Shown here piece by piece: positions 6,626 through 10,840 of a stretch of DNA of 10,840 nucleotides. The stretch covers positions 1-10,840 of the forward strand of contig JAOZTV010000083.1 in the NCBI GenBank assembly GCA_029939015.1, given 5' to 3'. The stretch's first letter is position 1. Each line of letters opens with the position of its first letter. Origin of the DNA: Candidatus Aminicenantota bacterium (GTDB lineage Bacteria; Acidobacteriota; Aminicenantia; UBA2199). Under the pieces are notes generated by a model. It searched no databases, was not told the DNA's origin, and saw nothing but the letters and a program-made list of their open reading frames with translations. The position numbers and the translations under genes were made by a program.

Positions 6626-7552
6626 ATGCTTTCCGGACTTCTTATAATAGATAAACCTCTTAATAAAACCTCACATGATATTGTAGCTTCAGTGAGAAGA
6701 TGCCTCAAAATAAAAAAAGTAGGTCATTTTGGGACACTTGACCCCTTGGCTGACGGTGTTTTACTCATAGCAATCGGACGGGCAACAAAATTTTTCGATT
6801 TTTATTTGAAAAAAAAGAAAACATATACAGGCCAGATAAAATTTGGTCATTCTACAACGACCTATGATCAGGAAGGCGAAATAAATTCAGAAATCATTGA
6901 CTCAGACATAAAATCAATAGATTTAGATCCAATTATTGCAGGTTTTCTTGGGAAACAACCTCAAATCCCACCAATATATTCGGCAAAAAAGGTAAAAGGA
7001 AAAGCACTTTATAAATATGCAAGGGAAGATAAAAAAGTAGAAATCAAGCCATCAGAGGTAGAGATATACTCTTTTGAGCATAAAATAATTGACAAATCCA
7101 CACTTTGGTTTAGAGTCTGTGTTTCATCTGGTACATATATCAGGTCTATTGCTTTTGATATGGGGATAAAAACAGGATTTGGTGCATACCTATCTCAATT
7201 GACGAGAGAAAAAGTAGGTGATTTCTCTCTTAATGATGCCATTTCTTTTGAATTAATAGAATTAAATAAAACAGAAGAAGTAAAGGCAAAAATACTCGAT
7301 TTTAATAAACTACTTCCAAACTTTTCCAGCATAGAAGTATCAGACGAAGTAGAAAAAGGTGTTTTAAATGGTAGAGAAATAAATGAAGACCAGATTATTA
7401 AAAAAACTATAAATGAAGAAAAAGATCTTTTCAGAGTTATGAACAATAAAGGAATAATCCTGTCAATAGCAAAAAAAGATGAAATACTCAAAGTATATAA
7501 ATCCTTTTTAGTTTTTAATTATTTTACAAAAGACAATGAAATTGGAGTATAA
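6626..7552 (+). CDS. truB: tRNA pseudouridine(55) synthase TruB
   Basis: Isomerises U55 of the tRNA T-loop to pseudouridine and also acts as a tRNA-folding chaperone. The protein has 308 residues, near the usual size. It begins with the family opening GLLIIDKP, then VGHFGTLDPLADGVL with the expected catalytic Asp39, YTGQIKFGHSTTTYDQEGE, the QIPPIYSAKKVKGKALYKYAR segment and SSGTYIRSIAFDMG, and ends in a short, divergent C-terminal region of about 70 residues at the PUA position. ATG 6626 lies two bases after the nrnA stop, with no evident ribosome site, so it is probably translated by coupling. The next gene is an acylase rather than ribF, which often follows truB elsewhere. Confidence 0.96.
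   Translation: MLSGLLIIDKPLNKTSHDIVASVRRCLKIKKVGHFGTLDPLADGVLLIAIGRATKFFDFYLKKKKTYTGQIKFGHSTTTYDQEGEINSEIIDSDIKSIDLDPIIAGFLGKQPQIPPIYSAKKVKGKALYKYAREDKKVEIKPSEVEIYSFEHKIIDKSTLWFRVCVSSGTYIRSIAFDMGIKTGFGAYLSQLTREKVGDFSLNDAISFELIELNKTEEVKAKILDFNKLLPNFSSIEVSDEVEKGVLNGREINEDQIIKKTINEEKDLFRVMNNKGIILSIAKKDEILKVYKSFLVFNYFTKDNEIGV
7544..7547 (+). promoter_or_regulatory. ribosome binding site GGAG for the acylase gene
   Basis: GGAG sits seven bases before ATG 7555, inside the last codons of truB. With the in-frame TGA at 7537-7539 it fixes the acylase start and rules out a longer N-terminus carrying a signal peptide. Confidence 0.7.
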
Positions 7553-7554
7553 AT

Positions 7555-9705
7555 ATGAAATATAATGTAAATATTTATAGAGATGAAAATGGTGTCCCTC
7601 ATATTGAGGCTGAAGATCAAGTAGGGGTATATTGGGGAATGGGCTATGTTCATGGGAAAGATCGTGGATTACAGATGCTTCTTATGAGAATCCTTGGGGA
7701 TGGAAGGCTAAGTGAGCTTTTGGATAGTAGTGATTCATCTTTGGAAATAGATAAGTTTTTTAGAAAAATGAATTGGGCTGGAGAAATTGAAGAAGAATTG
7801 ACGAAATTAACAGAATTTGAACATAATATTATGGATGCGTACTGTGATGGGTCAAATACCGCTTTTACAGAGAAAACTCCCTGGGAATTTAAGTTAATGG
7901 GATATAAACCAGAGCCATGGCAAAAAAAAGATATAGTTTTAATTTCAAGAATGGCCGGATATCTTACCTTATCACAATCACAAGATGAGATTGAAAAGTT
8001 ACTTGTAGAAATGATTCAAGAAGGTGTTACAAAAGAGATGCTTAATGAACTTTTTCCTGATATCTTAGGTGAAATGGACATTGCATTATTAAAAAAAGTG
8101 AAATTAGCAGAAAGATTTGTTCCTAAAAGTGTAATCTGGGATATTGCAATACCAAGAATGATGGCTTCTAATAATTGGGTGATTTCTGGAAATAAAACAG
8201 CAAACAAAAAACCACTTTTTGCTAATGATCCACATTTAGAAGTAAATAGAATACCAAACGTTTGGTGTGAAATTGTTGCAAAAATCAAAGATGATTACAT
8301 TATAGGTGCAACAATGCCTGGAACATCTGCTTTTATTATCGGCAGAAATAATAATTTATCCTGGGGCGCAACTTATGCCTTTATGGATAGTATAGATTCA
8401 TGGGTTGAAGACTGTAAAGATGGTAAATACAAAAGAGGTAATGAATATAAAAAATTTAAAACAAGAACTGAAATAATAAAACGTAAAAAGAAACAAGATG
8501 TTAAAATAACCTTTTATGAAAATGAACATGGTGTTTTAGATGGCAATCCAAATGAAACTGGTTTTTACCTGGCAACTAAGTGGTCAGCGGCAAAGTCTGG
8601 TGTTATAACAGTAAGAAACTTCATTAAAATGTGGGATGCCTCAACCGTTGAAGAAGGTATGGAGTTTTTAGGGCAGGTAGAATCTTTTTGGAGTTGGGTA
8701 TTAGCTGATAATAATGGAAATATTGGTTTTCAAATGTCTGGATTAATGCCTAAAAGAAGAGATGGTATTAGCGGTTTTGTTCCTATTCCCGGATGGATAA
8801 AAGAAAATGACTGGCAGGGAATGCATTCTTATAAAGATCTCCCAAGGGTTTATAATCCTGAAAAAGGTTTTTTTGTAACAGCAAATCAGGATTTGAATAA
8901 ATATGGAAATGTTAATCCAAGTACAATGCCTATGGGTTCATATAGAGCCGATAGAATTAATGATATTTTATCAAAAGGGAATAATTTTACTAAAGAAGAT
9001 GTTTTTAAAATGCATTTTGATGTTTATTCTATTCAGGCAGAACTTTTTATGAAGATACTAAATCCTCTTTTGCCTAAGACCTCACAAGGTGAAATTTTAA
9101 AAAATTGGGATTATAAATATAATCAGGATTCTGAAGCTGCATATTTATTTGAAGAATTTTATAAAGCTTTATATAAAGAAGTTTTTGGTAAAGAAGGTAT
9201 GGGAGAGAATGTTATTGACTATATGGCTTCAGAAACCGGAGTTTTTATAGATTTTTATCAAAATTTTGATAAAATTTTATTATCAAAAGGGTCTATTTGG
9301 TTTAATGGTATTACTCAAGAAGAATTATTTAAAAAAGTTGCAGAAACTTCATTAAAAATAAGTCCTAAGAGATGGGGGGACACAAGAAAGGTTATATTCA
9401 AAAATATTTTATTTGATGAAAAACTTCCGAAAATCTTAGGTTTTGATAAAGGGCCTTTTTCACTAAAAGGTGGTCGTGCTACAATTCATCAAGGACAAAT
9501 TTACAAATCCGCAAATAGATTAACTACTTTCTCACCATCTTTTAGAACTGTTACTGATTTTGAAAAAAATGAAACTTATACAACTATTGCAGGTGGACCA
9601 TCAGACCGAAGATTTTCTAAATGGTATTCTTCTGGACTAGAAGATTGGTATAATGGTAATTATAAAACCATAAAAGCCGAATCTAATATTAAAAACAAAA
9701 TTTAA
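7555..9705 (+). CDS. penicillin acylase-family Ntn hydrolase, apparently without signal peptide
   Basis: A 716-residue protein of the penicillin/cephalosporin/acyl-homoserine-lactone acylase family, amidases that self-cleave to expose an N-terminal nucleophile. The alpha region starts at once with family sequence (RDENGVPHIEAEDQ, then GYVHGKDRGLQM at 30-41). The nucleophile motif ASNNWVISG puts catalytic Ser at 205, giving an alpha part of at most 204 residues and a beta part of 512. Beta landmarks are FANDPHLEV, GRNNNLSWGATY, FWSWVLADNNGNIGFQ, PIPGW, NPEKGFFVTANQD and, near the end, FSPSFRTVTDF and AGGPSDRRFSKWY. Residue -1 is Ala. Most relatives are exported; this one has no signal peptide, and an in-frame TGA at 7537 prevents one. 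It begins 2 bases after truB with its own GGAG. The substrate is unknown; antibiotic or lactone cleavage should not be assumed. Confidence 0.9.
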   Translation: MKYNVNIYRDENGVPHIEAEDQVGVYWGMGYVHGKDRGLQMLLMRILGDGRLSELLDSSDSSLEIDKFFRKMNWAGEIEEELTKLTEFEHNIMDAYCDGSNTAFTEKTPWEFKLMGYKPEPWQKKDIVLISRMAGYLTLSQSQDEIEKLLVEMIQEGVTKEMLNELFPDILGEMDIALLKKVKLAERFVPKSVIWDIAIPRMMASNNWVISGNKTANKKPLFANDPHLEVNRIPNVWCEIVAKIKDDYIIGATMPGTSAFIIGRNNNLSWGATYAFMDSIDSWVEDCKDGKYKRGNEYKKFKTRTEIIKRKKKQDVKITFYENEHGVLDGNPNETGFYLATKWSAAKSGVITVRNFIKMWDASTVEEGMEFLGQVESFWSWVLADNNGNIGFQMSGLMPKRRDGISGFVPIPGWIKENDWQGMHSYKDLPRVYNPEKGFFVTANQDLNKYGNVNPSTMPMGSYRADRINDILSKGNNFTKEDVFKMHFDVYSIQAELFMKILNPLLPKTSQGEILKNWDYKYNQDSEAAYLFEEFYKALYKEVFGKEGMGENVIDYMASETGVFIDFYQNFDKILLSKGSIWFNGITQEELFKKVAETSLKISPKRWGDTRKVIFKNILFDEKLPKILGFDKGPFSLKGGRATIHQGQIYKSANRLTTFSPSFRTVTDFEKNETYTTIAGGPSDRRFSKWYSSGLEDWYNGNYKTIKAESNIKNKI

Positions 9706-9715
9706 GTAAAAAAAA

Positions 9716-10777
9716 TCATCTGAAATAAGTCAAAATTTCATTTAATAATAATATTTTATTGTTTTTTATTGATATATATCCGTTTCTTTCTATTAATATT
9801 TGTTCTTTAAGAAGCATTTTTAATGTTTCTTGATGTTTCTTGAAATGATTTATTTTTACACCTTTGGATGTTCTAAGACCCGTTATTATATGCCTATCCA
9901 TCTTTATAATTTGAGATTTTTCTTTAATTGGAAGTTTTTTCTCCTTTATTAATTCAAAATATTCATATAGGTTTTCTGTATTTTTATAATCAATCCCATT
10001 CTCATATCCTGATGCAGACAAACCAACTCCAATATATTCCTTGTTTTTCCAATATTTACTATTATGTATTGACTCATAATTTGAGACACTATAGTTTGAG
10101 ACCTCATATCTGAAATATCCGAGGTTTTTTAATATAGCATCAGTCTGAAAATATAAATATTCATCTAATTTGTTTTCATTGTCATTCTCTTCCTTAACTC
10201 CTTCAAGCACATATACTGATAGGTGAGGAATAGCTAAGTCTTTTACTGTATTAAAGCCATGAAATAATGTTTCCTTTGACTGGGTAGGCAAACCAATAAT
10301 AAAATCGGTATTTATATTAGTAAACCCCGCTGTCTTTACATCATTAATGACAGATAATGAAAGCCCTGCACTGTGACTTCTTTTTAAATATTTCAAATCA
10401 TCAGAATTAAAGGACTGAGTACCAATACTAATCCTGTTAAATCCAATTTTATTTAAAAACCTTAACTTGTCGAGGTCAGCATCTTCAGGGTTTATTTCTA
10501 TTGTAATTTCAGTATTATTAGACAATGTGTAATAATCTGATATTGTTTTTAGAATTTCAGTTATATTATCCTTTTCAATTAGCCCGGGAGATCCTCCACC
10601 AAAATAAACTGTATCAATTATTTTATTCTTATCACCTTTTAGTTCAAGCTCCTTTAATAAAAAATCTATATATTTATCAGATAATTCTTTATCAAAGTTT
10701 TGTTTTGTAAAATGACAATAATAGCAGACTCTTTTGCAAAAAGGATAATGAATATATAGACCAAAACTATTTTTCAA
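9716..10777 (-). CDS. hemW: radical SAM HemW-like heme chaperone (HemN-like family)
   Basis: 353 residues, slightly shorter than E. coli HemW. The start carries LYIHYPFC followed by the radical SAM cluster motif C14-x3-C18-x2-C21. The following His22-Phe23 means the fourth Cys of true coproporphyrinogen oxidase HemN (CxxxCxxCxC) is missing, which fits HemW. Further family motifs are VYFGGGSPG, TIEINPED, NRISIGTQSFNSDDLK, NTDFIIGLPTQ, YEVSNYS and HNSKYWKNKEYIGVGLSA. HemW proteins bind heme and are thought to deliver it to respiratory enzymes; older records call them oxygen-independent coproporphyrinogen III oxidase. The segment HLSVYVLEGVKEE departs from the usual HxSxYxLxxEP. The start is TTG at 10777, inside the end of cysS with an 11-base overlap; GGAAG is very close and GGAG is 12 bases away, so coupling to cysS is likely. 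Confidence 0.88.
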   Translation of the reverse strand: MKNSFGLYIHYPFCKRVCYYCHFTKQNFDKELSDKYIDFLLKELELKGDKNKIIDTVYFGGGSPGLIEKDNITEILKTISDYYTLSNNTEITIEINPEDADLDKLRFLNKIGFNRISIGTQSFNSDDLKYLKRSHSAGLSLSVINDVKTAGFTNINTDFIIGLPTQSKETLFHGFNTVKDLAIPHLSVYVLEGVKEENDNENKLDEYLYFQTDAILKNLGYFRYEVSNYSVSNYESIHNSKYWKNKEYIGVGLSASGYENGIDYKNTENLYEYFELIKEKKLPIKEKSQIIKMDRHIITGLRTSKGVKINHFKKHQETLKMLLKEQILIERNGYISIKNNKILLLNEILTYFR

Positions 10778-10840
10778 TCTTCCATCTTACTCCATCTGGA
10801 GTATCAATTAATATAATTCCTTCATTCTTCAAATCATCTC
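10767..10840 (-). CDS. cysS: cysteinyl-tRNA synthetase, C-terminal end only
   Basis: Only the last 24 codons are in the window, reading DDLKNEGIILIDTPDGVRWK, then IEK and TAG (10769-10767). The pattern LK-x-x-GI-x-L-x-DTP-x-G-x-RW is the characteristic end of bacterial CysRS, which charges tRNA-Cys in the cytoplasm. The rest of the gene lies beyond the right edge. Its stop overlaps the hemW start by 11 bases, so the two are probably one transcript. The identification rests on a short tail but a distinctive one. Confidence 0.75.
   Translation of the reverse strand, partial: DDLKNEGIILIDTPDGVRWKIEK

Noticed and set aside
7555..9705. Reading the acylase as a beta-lactam resistance gene or quorum-quenching enzyme
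   Set aside because: Family membership alone does not give substrate, and the lack of a signal peptide makes an extracellular role less likely.
9716..10777. Annotation as coproporphyrinogen III oxidase HemN
   Set aside because: The fourth Cys of the HemN motif is replaced (CYYCHF), and the length and C-terminal HNSKYW motif fit HemW.

Overview
This window is AT-rich bacterial chromosome (I estimate roughly one third G+C by eye) and nearly all of it is coding. The genes are core bacterial ones (NusA, IF-2, NrnA-type phosphoesterase, TruB, HemW, CysS), with Shine-Dalgarno sites at several starts, one good sigma70-type promoter, and TTG and GTG starts besides ATG. The phylum cannot be fixed from the sequence alone. 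A low-GC bacterium outside the best-studied groups fits the divergent but intact proteins and the reduced nusA-infB cluster.

Layout. Positions 2-892 (+) are the 3' part of a HAL2/CysQ-type 3'(2'),5'-bisphosphate nucleotidase whose start lies before the window. Positions 958-1908 (+) encode a polytopic membrane protein of the lysylphosphatidylglycerol-synthase TM / flippase-like (UPF0104, YbhN/AglD) family. The only sizeable gap, 1909-2138, holds an inverted-repeat element whose arms are degenerate tandem octamers (AGAGGCAR), followed by a TTGCTT-17-TATAAT promoter. That promoter appears to drive nusA (2139), infB (3224), nrnA (5664), truB (6626) and a penicillin-acylase-family gene (7555), all on + with gaps of 2 to 23 bases. 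On the minus strand, hemW (10777 to 9716) follows the 3' end of cysS (10840 to 10767) with an 11-base overlap. This pair converges on the acylase gene with only 10 bases between stops.

How the genes work together. NusA (transcription elongation/antitermination), IF-2 (initiator tRNA delivery), NrnA (nanoRNA/pAp phosphatase) and TruB (tRNA Psi55 synthase) form the conserved transcription-translation-RNA maturation cluster. Here it lacks the rimP, ylxR and rbfA genes often found within it. The first gene also degrades 3',5'-bisphosphorylated nucleotide (PAP), an activity that overlaps with the pAp phosphatase activity known for NrnA proteins.

The most unusual points are: an acylase of the Ntn-hydrolase penicillin-acylase family with a Ser nucleophile but no signal peptide and no room for one, attached to a translation operon; the octamer-armed inverted repeat before nusA; a Glu in place of the expected motif II Asp of the DHH protein; and a Ser in place of the usual His after the IF-2 G2 motif. 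I see no CRISPR, prophage, insertion sequence, RNA gene or clearly new multi-gene system.
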